A stretch of DNA of 12,321 bases, taken from positions 1 to 12,321 of the forward strand of contig CANQSG010000047.1 of NCBI GenBank assembly GCA_947626485.1, written 5' to 3'. Position 1 is the stretch's first letter, and the number at the start of each line of letters is the position of its first letter. The notes below the pieces were generated by a model. The model ran no database searches. It was not told where the DNA came from and saw nothing but the letters and a program-made list of their open reading frames with translations. The DNA is from an uncultured Clostridia bacterium. GTDB taxonomy: Bacteria > Bacillota > Clostridia > Oscillospirales > Acutalibacteraceae. The translations under genes were made by a program, and so were the position numbers. Below are positions 1-6,338 of the stretch, in pieces.

Positions 1-34
1 TCCGACAACGGGCTTCAAAAGACTTTCAAAATAA

Positions 35-601
35 TCCCTGACGGGCAGTCTGGTTACTTTATACTTTTTCTTTTATGTAAAGGAACATGAACAGGAGTTT
101 ATAAGCAGGGCAACCGAGTACGGCGACCGGGAAGCAAAGAAAGCGTTAGCGCAGCAGCAAAGGGATTTGTCCAAAGCACAGGCGCGAATGACCGAGCTTG
201 ACACGCTTTTCCGTAAGCTGTATGAGGATAACGCCTTGGGGCGTCTCCCCGACAGTCAATTTGTGTTTCTGACTTCCGGCTATGAGGACGAGAAGAAATC
301 CCTTATCGCAAAGATAGACGAGCTGCAAGAGCAGATCAAAACCGTCACGGAGCGAAAAAGGGATATATCAAGATTCGTTCAGATTGTCGGGAAATACAGC
401 GACATACAGGAATTGACTTATGAGAACGTCCACGAACTGATTGACCGTATCTTAATCCACGAGCTGGACAAGGAAACCAACACGCGCAAGATTGAGATCC
501 TGTACAGCTTTGTCGGACAGGTTGACACCGACCAGGAGCCGACCGAAATTATCAACCATGACCGCCGCAATATGGTGGACATAAAAAGTGTCGCTATCTA
601 A
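35..601 (+). pseudogene. 3' remnant of a large serine recombinase (TndX/TnpX-like, DUF4368 tail)
   Basis: The protein-like segment from about base 74 to the TAA at 599-601 matches the C-terminal part of large serine recombinases of Tn4451/Tn5397-type elements. A charged, coiled-coil-like stretch includes LFRKLYEDNALGRL, and a DUF4368-like end includes ELTYENVHELIDRILIHELD. The N-terminal resolvase domain with the catalytic serine, the recombinase domain and the zinc-ribbon are all absent. The frame has a TAA at 32-34, and bases 35-73 do not resemble the family, so the gene is broken near base 74 rather than simply cut by the window edge. I see no convincing ribosome binding site for internal starts such as TTG 167. 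Base composition is clearly more AT-rich than in the neighbouring genes, which suggests transferred DNA. The intact family excises and integrates mobile elements; this copy should be inactive. Family assignment is fairly secure. The exact breakpoint is not. Confidence 0.75.
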
Positions 602-660
602 CTTCATCAAAATTCGCGCCCGGCTCGACCGCTATCACAAGCGGCTCGGTTGACCGCGCC
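602..660. other. Junction between mobile-element remnant and GC-rich chromosome
   Basis: This is the stretch between the recombinase stop and the GntR start. The first 10 or so bases keep the AT-rich character of the recombinase, and from about 613 the sequence becomes strongly GC-rich, like the rest of the window. In Tn4451-type elements the recombinase gene lies close to one element end, so the element terminus or a deletion junction probably falls at about 602-612. I found no obvious direct repeat or clear att core from this one side. No promoter or ribosome binding site for the downstream GntR gene is visible here. Confidence 0.35.
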
Positions 661-1413
661 ATGGAGCCGGAAGCCAAACGCGTCCCCGCCGAACCGCCGC
701 GCCGGGCGCTTTACGAGGAGATCGCCGACCGGCTGGAGGCCGCCATTCTCGGCGACACCGCCAACGTCGACCGAAAGCTGCCCTCCGAGCCGTATCTCGC
801 GCGCAGCTTCGGCGTCAGCCGCCCGGTCATTCGGGAGGCGCTGAATATTTTGAAGGATCGCGGGCTGGTCGCTTCGCGGCAGGGCGCGCCGACCGTCATC
901 GCCGACGAGACGGCGGAAAATTTTCGCCGGAGCGCGCACCGCGTCGTCCGGCGGTCGGGCGTGACGCCGGAGCAGATTTTTGAAGTCCGCAACGCCCTCG
1001 AGCTGCTCGGTGTGCAGCTGCTCGCCGAAAAAGCCGACCCCGCCGACGTCGAGACCCTGCGGGACTGCAACCGAAAACTGCGCGACTGCGGCGACGACCC
1101 GGCGGCCTGCGCGGCGTTCGACCTCGAATTTCACCGCGCCGTCACCCGCCTGTCGGGCAACCCGCTGCTCGCCGCCCTCTACGAGGCCTTCGCCGCCCTG
1201 CTGCAGCCCCTGATCGTGCGCTGCATCACGCCCGAGACCCACCGTGCCGGGATCACCGATCACGAGCGGATTTTGTCCGACGTCGCCCGCCGCGACCCCG
1301 GCGCCGCCATCGAGCACATGCGCGGCCACCTGCTGCTTTCGGTGCGCAATTTCGAGCTGCACGCCGACGTCAACGCCGCCGCCGAACTCGCCCTCGACCT
1401 GCCGCGCGGTTGA
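661..1413 (+). CDS. GntR family transcriptional regulator, FadR subfamily (FCD domain)
   Basis: This is a 250-residue DNA-binding regulator, probably responding to a small carboxylate-type metabolite; the ligand cannot be read from sequence. Residues about 15-80 form the winged helix-turn-helix, with the typical LPSE motif near 40-43 and SRPVIREALNIL at 53-64. Residues about 105-235 are the helical FCD ligand domain. Its likely metal ligands are Asp154 and His158 (FDLEFHRA), His201 (DHERIL) and His223 (RGHLL), all present. ATG 661 is the only ATG/GTG/TTG in this frame between the upstream stop (559-561) and the HTH, but it has no recognisable Shine-Dalgarno sequence. The frame is open through the recombinase junction, so the native 5' end or promoter may have been lost. 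Its regulated genes are not evident: the left neighbour is a recombinase remnant and the right neighbour is convergent. A strong terminator follows. Confidence 0.88.
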   Translation: MEPEAKRVPAEPPRRALYEEIADRLEAAILGDTANVDRKLPSEPYLARSFGVSRPVIREALNILKDRGLVASRQGAPTVIADETAENFRRSAHRVVRRSGVTPEQIFEVRNALELLGVQLLAEKADPADVETLRDCNRKLRDCGDDPAACAAFDLEFHRAVTRLSGNPLLAALYEAFAALLQPLIVRCITPETHRAGITDHERILSDVARRDPGAAIEHMRGHLLLSVRNFELHADVNAAAELALDLPRG

Positions 1414-1435
1414 GTTTTCCCCGGAAATATGCCGA

Positions 1436-1475
1436 CGCCCCGCACGCATTCCAACGTGCGGGGCGCCTTTTTATT
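1436..1475 (+). terminator. Intrinsic terminator after the GntR gene
   Basis: A perfect 11-bp stem, CGCCCCGCACG (1436-1446) with CGTGCGGGGCG (1455-1465), closes an 8-base loop and is followed by CC and a run of five T (1468-1472). It ends the rightward GntR transcript. The convergent minus-strand gene stops at 1471-1473, inside the T run. Read on the minus strand the hairpin has no good U tract, so it would terminate that transcript less well. Confidence 0.88.
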
Positions 1476-2820
1476 GCCCGCGCGAAAGCTGCACGACCCG
1501 CTCCCACGTCGCGGGGCCGACCGCGCCGTTGACCGTCAGCCCCGCCTCCCGCTCGACGGCGCGCACGGCGGCGTCGGTCGCCGAATCGAAAACGCCTGTC
1601 ACCGCGACGGCGGGCAGGAAATCGTGGCGTTCGGCGGCGTCGCGCAGAAACTGCTGCAACAAAGCGACGTCCTCGCCCTGCATGCCGTAGGTCAGGGTTC
1701 TGCCGGGGTAAATTTCCGCCTGCGCCGCGCCCAAATCGGCCGACAGGGCGGCGCGGGTCTCGGCATACGCCTGCACGATGCGGTTCCAGGTCGCGCGGTC
1801 AACGCCGCCGGTGACAGGCAAGCCGAACGCCGCCTGAAACGCCCGCACCCCCGCCGCCATGTTCGCGTCGAAAACCCCGTCGAGCCGCACCTGCGGGATG
1901 CGCTCGTCAAAATAAGAGAGGACGGCGAGGAAATATTGCAGGTCGCGCACCGCCTCGCCCTGCGCGCCCTCGGTCAGCTCGCGGGGGTATTGCAGCGCCG
2001 CCTCGTCGAGGGTGAGCCCCTCGGAATAGAGCTCGGACAGCCGCTTGACGCTGTTGTAAACGCTCTTGATGCGATACCAGGTCGCCTTGTCGACGACGCC
2101 GTCGGCGGGCAGATAAAAAATCTGCTGAAACCGGCGGACGGCGGCCTCGGTCGCGACGCCGAAGAACCCGTCGGCCGTCACCTTGGGCAGCGCCGGGTAA
2201 TTGTCGGAAATGCGGCGCAGCTCCCGCTGCAAAATGCGCACCTCGTCGCCCGCGCTGCCGAGCCGCACGGGCAGGCCGGGATAGGAGCGCGCGACGCCCT
2301 GCACCGGCGCGTTGAAGACGAGGTCGACGTCGGCGCCGTAATAATGCCGCAAAATTTCGAGCGCGACCCGCCCCCGGTTCGCCAGGTCGACCGAGCCCCA
2401 CTGCGACAGCCCGTCGCAGGTCGAGGTCGTGCCGTTGCAATAGGCGGCAAACAGCGGCAAAATCGAGCCCTGCCGCACGATGTAATCGTTAAACAATTCG
2501 TCGGCGGCGCGGGCGATCGGCTCGAAATAATCGCGGCCAAAGATGAAGCGCTGGTCGAACTGCGTGTCGTTTGTGATGTCAAAGGCGTAGCCCCGGCTGG
2601 GGTAAAATTCCGTGTAGACCCGGTTGAGAACGTAGCTGACCTGCGCGAGGATATTCGCGCGGATGGCGGCGTCCGGCCAGGTCGGGTAGATCTCGCTCGA
2701 GGCGACGTTTTTGACGTAATCGAGGAAGGGCACCGTCACGTTTTCCGCCGGAGCGTCGGGCGCGCCGAGGTGCACCGTGATCGTCTCGGGAATATACGGC
2801 CGGTCGTAAAACTGCGGCAT
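1471..2820 (-). CDS. Peptidoglycan-binding protein with SpoIID-like N-terminus (spore cortex-lytic-type)
   Basis: The 449-residue protein has an N-terminal region (about 12-165) with a SpoIID-like signature, LDYVKNVASSEIYPTWPDAA (33-52), and a Cys-containing CNGTTSTCDGLSQWG motif at 128-142. Three peptidoglycan-binding type 1 repeats follow at roughly 186-252, 284-350 and 376-444, each with the GDxVxxLQ...DGxFGxxTxxAVxxFQ...ATW pattern; the third is the most degenerate. No signal peptide or membrane segment is visible. That fits a product kept inside the mother cell or forespore, though this is inference. Related clostridial proteins are annotated as spore cortex-lytic or peptidoglycan-binding proteins; the precise reaction is not established. 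The ATG at 2820 was chosen because the family begins just here and a G-rich SD-like stretch precedes it. The frame stays open far upstream only because the DNA is GC-rich. The upstream partner gene ends 2 bases before, so the two are co-transcribed and probably translationally coupled. Confidence 0.82.
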   Translation of the reverse strand: MPQFYDRPYIPETITVHLGAPDAPAENVTVPFLDYVKNVASSEIYPTWPDAAIRANILAQVSYVLNRVYTEFYPSRGYAFDITNDTQFDQRFIFGRDYFEPIARAADELFNDYIVRQGSILPLFAAYCNGTTSTCDGLSQWGSVDLANRGRVALEILRHYYGADVDLVFNAPVQGVARSYPGLPVRLGSAGDEVRILQRELRRISDNYPALPKVTADGFFGVATEAAVRRFQQIFYLPADGVVDKATWYRIKSVYNSVKRLSELYSEGLTLDEAALQYPRELTEGAQGEAVRDLQYFLAVLSYFDERIPQVRLDGVFDANMAAGVRAFQAAFGLPVTGGVDRATWNRIVQAYAETRAALSADLGAAQAEIYPGRTLTYGMQGEDVALLQQFLRDAAERHDFLPAVAVTGVFDSATDAAVRAVEREAGLTVNGAVGPATWERVVQLSRGQ

Positions 2821-2822
2821 CG

Positions 2823-3392
2823 TCAGCCCCGCTCCCCGAAGGGCAAAAAGTGGACCGGCTGCACCGATTGAACGCCCGCGAAGATCGTGACGTGGCGGGA
2901 CTGCGCCGCGCGGAAATCCGGGTGGGTCACCCGCAGCTCGTAAACCGCGCAGGGCGCCGCTTCGCCGGGCGGCGTTTCGGCGGGGCGGGCGGGCGCCGGC
3001 AGCGAAATGTCCGCGGCGACGCCGCTCTCGTCGGTTTCGGCGCGGGCAAAGAGGTGCGCCCCGTCGGCGAAGACCTTGCGCACCGTGACCTCGGCGCGGG
3101 CGACGGGAAGCGCTTCCCGCCCGGCGGTCGCCTGCACCCGCAGCGAGCCGGACGCCGGGTTTTCGGCGACGAAGGTCTCGTAACGCTCGGGCGGGTCGGG
3201 CGTTTCCGCGCAGAAATCCGGCGGCGTCTCCGGTTCTGTTCTCGGCTCCGCCCCCGCTTCCTCCTCCGGCCAAACCGGTTCCCGTGTCGGCGCGGGCGCG
3301 GGTGCTGATTGCGGGAAGCGGCTGCGCGCCGCCATCCGGCGCAGCTCTGCCGCGTACCGTTCTATTTTCGCTGTGAAATCCGTTTGCTGCAT
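2823..3392 (-). CDS. Small protein with carboxypeptidase-regulatory-like domain, partner of the peptidoglycan-binding protein
   Basis: The protein has 189 residues. Residues 1-28 are basic and helical, and 29-75 are a low-complexity linker rich in Pro, Glu and Ala. Residues about 80-185 form a beta-rich domain resembling the carboxypeptidase regulatory-like (transthyretin-like) fold: a strand opening SGSLRVQATAG, VARAEVTVRK, a TDESG turn, YELRVTHPDF and a final FAGVQSVQPVHFLPF. From memory, similar proteins lie directly upstream of, or are linked to, the SpoIID-like/peptidoglycan-binding protein in other Clostridia; their function is unknown. The start at 3392 is set by a strong ribosome binding site (GGGGGAAGG) 6 bases upstream, so the longer open frame to 3494 is not needed. 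There is no signal peptide. It is the first gene of a two-gene unit and lies downstream of the ridA terminator, so it should have its own promoter. The domain call is moderate; the role is unassigned. Confidence 0.75.
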   Translation of the reverse strand: MQQTDFTAKIERYAAELRRMAARSRFPQSAPAPAPTREPVWPEEEAGAEPRTEPETPPDFCAETPDPPERYETFVAENPASGSLRVQATAGREALPVARAEVTVRKVFADGAHLFARAETDESGVAADISLPAPARPAETPPGEAAPCAVYELRVTHPDFRAAQSRHVTIFAGVQSVQPVHFLPFGERG

Positions 3393-3426
3393 GGTTTGCC
3401 TTCCCCCATTCGGTTGTTCTGGTTTC

Positions 3427-3432
3427 AGTATA
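3427..3432 (-). promoter_or_regulatory. Possible -10 element for the spore-type gene pair
   Basis: On the minus strand TATACT lies 34 bases before the start codon at 3392, between that start and the ridA terminator. It is the only -10-like hexamer I see in this GC-rich gap. No good sigma-A -35 lies 16-18 bases upstream. That would fit an alternative (sporulation) sigma factor, but I could not match a full sigma-E, -F, -G or -K pattern. Confidence 0.3.
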
Positions 3433-3467
3433 TTGCGCCGCGCGGCGATTCGTGCCGAAAAAAACGC

Positions 3468-3509
3468 AAAAAAACCGGCTTTCGCAGGTTGCACACCCGC
3501 AAAAGCCGG
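3468..3509 (-). terminator. Intrinsic terminator after ridA
   Basis: Read on the minus strand, CCGGCTTTTGC (3509-3499) pairs with GCGAAAGCCGG (3485-3475), with one mismatch, across a 13-base loop. Seven T (3474-3468) follow, and a second run of seven T lies a few bases further on. It starts 23 bases after the ridA stop and closes the long metabolic transcript. Confidence 0.87.
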
Positions 3510-3532
3510 CGACCGGACGGGAAAACGGCGCG

Positions 3533-3907
3533 TCAGACCTCGGCGACGACCTCGATCTCGACGAGGGCGTCCTTCGGCAGCGCCGCCGCCGCGACGCAGG
3601 AACGCGCCGGGCGGCCGGGGAAGTACGACCCGTAGACCTCGTTAAAAGCGGCAAAATCCGCCATGTTTTTGAGAAAACAGGTGGTCTTGACGACGCGCGA
3701 GGGGTCGGTGCCCGCCGCCGCCAGCACCGCCGCCAGATTCTCGCAGACCTGCCGGGTCTGGGCAGCGATATCGGTCGCTTCGATGGCGCCGGTCGCGGGG
3801 CAGATGGCGATTTGTCCCGAGGTGAAGAGCAGCGAGCCGCAGCGCACCGCCTGCGAATAGGGGCCGATCGCCGCGGGGGCGTTGTCGGTGTGAATGATTT
3901 CGGTCAT
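3533..3907 (-). CDS. ridA: RidA family enamine/imine deaminase
   Basis: The 124-residue protein is full length for the Rid (YjgF/UK114) family, which forms soluble trimers. RidA hydrolyses the reactive enamine/imine intermediates released by PLP-dependent threonine/serine dehydratases, preventing damage to other PLP enzymes. Family signatures are IGPYSQAV near the N-terminus, FTSGQI at 28-33, and the C-terminal PARSCVAAAALPKDALVEIEV with the conserved substrate-binding Arg and the late Glu. These make it an RidA-type active member rather than one of the Arg-less Rid paralogues. The start at 3907 follows a strong GGGAGGAAA site, and the gap to the ilvA stop is 21 bases. ilvA makes exactly the intermediate that RidA removes, so the pair is functionally coherent. 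A terminator follows. Confidence 0.95.
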   Translation of the reverse strand: MTEIIHTDNAPAAIGPYSQAVRCGSLLFTSGQIAICPATGAIEATDIAAQTRQVCENLAAVLAAAGTDPSRVVKTTCFLKNMADFAAFNEVYGSYFPGRPARSCVAAAALPKDALVEIEVVAEV

Positions 3908-3928
3908 GTCGGTTTCCTCCCTGTTGGT

Positions 3929-5125
3929 TTAAAAATCGCGGATACAGAAGCCCGCGTCGGTCAGCGCGCGGCGGATGGCCTCGATGTGCTCGTAATTGCG
4001 GGTCTCGAGCACGACCCGCAGGAAACAACCGTTGATGTCGGTGCCCTCGGACGCGCGTTCGTGGTGGATGGAGATGACGTTGCCGCCCGCCCCGGCGATG
4101 AGCTGGGAGACGCGTTGCAGCTGGCCTGGCTTGTCGAGCAGCTCGATCGTCAGCGCGCAGGTGCGGCCGGATTTCAGCAGACCGCGCTTGATGACGCGGG
4201 ACAGGATCGTCACGTCGATATTGCCGCCCGAAAGCAGGCCGCAGACCCGCTTGCCCGCCAGATCCAGCTTGCCGAACATCGCGGCGGCGACCGAAACGGC
4301 GCCCGCGCCCTCGGTGATGAGCTTCTGGCGCTCGATGAGCGCCAAAATCGCGGCGGCGATCTCGTCCTCGGTGACGGTGACGACGCCGTCGACGTAGGAC
4401 TGACAAAGGGCGAAGGTCAAATCGCCCGGCTCCTTGACGGCGATGCCGTCGGCGATGGTCGAGACGCTGTCGAGCCGGCGAATCTCCCCGGCCTCGAGGG
4501 CGTTGCGCATCCCCGGCGCGCCGGCAGCCTGCACGCCGTAGACCTGCACGGCGGGGTTGAGCGCCTTGACGGCGTAGGCGACGCCGGCGATCAGTCCGCC
4601 GCCGCCGACCGGGACGAGGATCACGTCGACGTCGGGCAGCTGTTCGAGGATTTCAAGTCCGATCGTGCCCTGCCCGGCGATCACGTCGGGGTCGTTGAAG
4701 GGGTGGATAAAGGTCAGCCCCCGCTCGGCCTGCAAGCGCAGCGCTTCGCGATAGGCGTCGTCATACACGCCCTCGACGAGGCAAATTTCCGCGCCGTAGC
4801 TGCGGGTCGCCTCGACCTTGGAGATCGGCGCGCCGTCGGGCAGGCAGATGAGCGCCGGAATGCCGTTTTTCGCGGCGGCGAGGGCGACGCCCTGCGCGTG
4901 GTTGCCCGCCGAGCAGGCGATGACGCCCTTGGCCTTCTCGGCGTCGGACAGGCGGGAAATTTTATAGGCGGCGCCCCGCACCTTGAAGGAGCCGGTCACC
5001 TGCAAATTTTCGGTTTTCAAATACAGCGCCGTCCCCGGGCAGAGCTGGGGCGCGGCGATCAAGTCCGTCCGCCGGATGAGCGGTTTGAGCGCGACGGAGG
5101 CATGGTAAATTTTGTCAAGTGTCAT
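3929..5125 (-). CDS. ilvA: Threonine ammonia-lyase (threonine dehydratase) with C-terminal ACT domain
   Basis: This 398-residue PLP enzyme converts threonine to 2-oxobutyrate and ammonia, feeding isoleucine synthesis or threonine catabolism. The PLP-binding lysine is Lys48 in TGSFKVRGA. The SAGNHAQG motif is at 72-79, the glycine loop that holds the PLP phosphate is GGGG at 174-177, and SGGN is at 299-302. Residues about 324-398 form a single ACT domain, so allosteric control by an amino acid is likely. This length and one short ACT module match the group often named ilvA or tdcB in Clostridia, rather than the roughly 510-residue biosynthetic E. coli IlvA. ATG 5125 follows a GGGAGAG site. The 34-base gap to ung contains only a small GC hairpin (5140-5146 with 5155-5161) without a T run, so read-through from ung is expected. 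ridA follows 21 bases later. Confidence 0.95.
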   Translation of the reverse strand: MTLDKIYHASVALKPLIRRTDLIAAPQLCPGTALYLKTENLQVTGSFKVRGAAYKISRLSDAEKAKGVIACSAGNHAQGVALAAAKNGIPALICLPDGAPISKVEATRSYGAEICLVEGVYDDAYREALRLQAERGLTFIHPFNDPDVIAGQGTIGLEILEQLPDVDVILVPVGGGGLIAGVAYAVKALNPAVQVYGVQAAGAPGMRNALEAGEIRRLDSVSTIADGIAVKEPGDLTFALCQSYVDGVVTVTEDEIAAAILALIERQKLITEGAGAVSVAAAMFGKLDLAGKRVCGLLSGGNIDVTILSRVIKRGLLKSGRTCALTIELLDKPGQLQRVSQLIAGAGGNVISIHHERASEGTDINGCFLRVVLETRNYEHIEAIRRALTDAGFCIRDF

Positions 5126-5159
5126 GGATGTTCTCTCCCGACCCGCGCCGGGCGGCGGG

Positions 5160-5840
5160 TCACAGTGCGGCGCCGTTTAAGTTCCAGTCGACCGGCGGCA
5201 GACCCGCCTGCGCTAAAATCTCGTTGGCTTTGGAAAAATGGCGGCAGCCCAGAAATCCCGCGTAGGCGGAAAGGGGACTGGGGTGGGTGGTGATGAGCTT
5301 ATGGTGCAGCGGGTTGCGGATGATCTCGGCCTTGCGGCGGGCGTTCGCGCCCCAGAGCAGGAAAACGACCGGCGTCTGCTTGCGGTCGAGCTCCGAAATC
5401 ACCCGGTCGGTGAAGGTCTCCCAGCCGCGGCCGCTGTGGCTGTTGGGCTGTCCCTGCCGCACGGTCAGCACCGTGTTGAGCAGCAGCACCCCCTGCCGCG
5501 CCCAAGGCGTCAGCGTGCCGTTTTCGGGGGGCGGGAAGCCGAGGTCGTCCTGCAATTCGCGAAAGATGTTGCAAAGCGAGGGCGGCGGCGCGACGCCGGG
5601 CTGCACCGAAAAGCAAAGCCCGTGCGCCTGCCCGGGCCCGTGGTAAGGGTCCTGCCCGAGCAGCACGACCTTGACGTCACAGAAGGCGGTGTAGCGCAGG
5701 GCGTTAAAAATGTCCCCCATCGCGGGGTAGACCGGCCCGGCGGCGTATTCCCGCTTCAAAAATTCGCGCAGCTCCAGATAATACGGTTTTCGAAATTCGT
5801 CGGCGAGAATGTCGTCCCAATCGTTGCCGAGATGCACCAT
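5160..5840 (-). CDS. ung: Uracil-DNA glycosylase, family 1
   Basis: The 226-residue enzyme removes uracil from DNA, the first step of base-excision repair of deaminated cytosine or misincorporated dUMP. The water-activating motif GQDPYH is at 62-67, with catalytic Asp64. Asn122 in LLNTVLTV is the expected uracil-recognising residue. The DNA-intercalation loop HPSPLSA is at 186-192, with the conserved His186. Length and motif order are standard for the family. ATG 5840 follows a GGGAGGAAA site. It sits 36 bases after nifU and 34 bases before ilvA, all co-directional with no terminator between, so it is probably part of the same transcript. Nothing in its sequence ties it to its Fe-S or amino-acid neighbours. 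Confidence 0.97.
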   Translation of the reverse strand: MVHLGNDWDDILADEFRKPYYLELREFLKREYAAGPVYPAMGDIFNALRYTAFCDVKVVLLGQDPYHGPGQAHGLCFSVQPGVAPPPSLCNIFRELQDDLGFPPPENGTLTPWARQGVLLLNTVLTVRQGQPNSHSGRGWETFTDRVISELDRKQTPVVFLLWGANARRKAEIIRNPLHHKLITTHPSPLSAYAGFLGCRHFSKANEILAQAGLPPVDWNLNGAAL

Positions 5841-5876
5841 GGCGGCTTTCCTCCCGTGCAGGAATGCTTTATGCGG

Positions 5877-6320
5877 TTAATTCTGCTGCACGTCGTGCTC
5901 GTGGCAGCAGGCGCAGTCGCCGTTGCAGAATTCCGCGGGGTCGTAGGCGATGCCGTTTTTATCGTAATAATCCTTGACCGCCGCGCGCACCGCTTCCTCG
6001 GCGAGCACCGAGCAGTGCAGCTTGTGGGCGGGCAGACCGCCGAGCGCCTCGACGACCGCCTTGTTGGAGAGGGCGAGCGCCTCGCTGACCGGCTTGCCTT
6101 TGATCATCTCGGTCGCCATCGAGGAGGAGGCGATCGCGCTGCCGCAGCCGAAGGTGTTGAATTTCACGTCGACGATGATGCCGTCGCGAATTTTCAGGTA
6201 CATCTTCATGATGTCGCCGCATTTTGCGTTGCCGACCTCGCCGATGCCGTCGGCGTCGTCCAACTTGCCGACGTTGCGGGGATGCTGGAAATGATCCATC
6301 ACGGTTTCGGAATATAACAT
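5877..6320 (-). CDS. nifU: Fe-S cluster assembly scaffold, IscU/NifU N-terminal type
   Basis: The 147-residue scaffold protein builds [2Fe-2S]/[4Fe-4S] clusters from sulfide delivered by the cysteine desulfurase next door. The three scaffold cysteines are present: Cys34 with Asp36 in NAKCGD, Cys59 in TFGCGSAIASSS and Cys103 in HKLHCSVLAEEA. The protein lacks the extra C-terminal domains of nitrogen-fixation NifU and matches the short clostridial form. Its tail after about residue 131 carries Cys132, Cys136, Cys138, Cys139, His140 and His142, a cysteine/histidine-rich end. A GGGAG site precedes the start. The nifS stop lies 18 bases upstream, so the two are surely co-transcribed. Confidence 0.95.
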   Translation of the reverse strand: MLYSETVMDHFQHPRNVGKLDDADGIGEVGNAKCGDIMKMYLKIRDGIIVDVKFNTFGCGSAIASSSMATEMIKGKPVSEALALSNKAVVEALGGLPAHKLHCSVLAEEAVRAAVKDYYDKNGIAYDPAEFCNGDCACCHEHDVQQN

Positions 6321-6338
6321 AATGCAGAACTCCCTTTC

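Noticed and set aside
1..69. Open minus-strand frame reading VTRLPVRDYFESLLKPVVG off the left edge
   Set aside because: It looks protein-like but is only about 23 codons, has no start codon or SD, and matches no family I recognise, so it is not reported as a gene.
1429..2871. Very long plus-strand open frame opposite the peptidoglycan-binding gene
   Set aside because: It is a shadow of the real minus-strand gene in GC-rich DNA, with no domain, SD or sensible composition. The same applies to the other long plus-strand frames opposite ilvA, ung, nifS, mnmA and gltD.
2821..3654. N-terminal extension of the peptidoglycan-binding protein to 3654
   Set aside because: It overlaps the better-supported upstream gene and the ridA terminator, and its composition is Arg/Ala-rich junk typical of shadow frames in GC-rich DNA.
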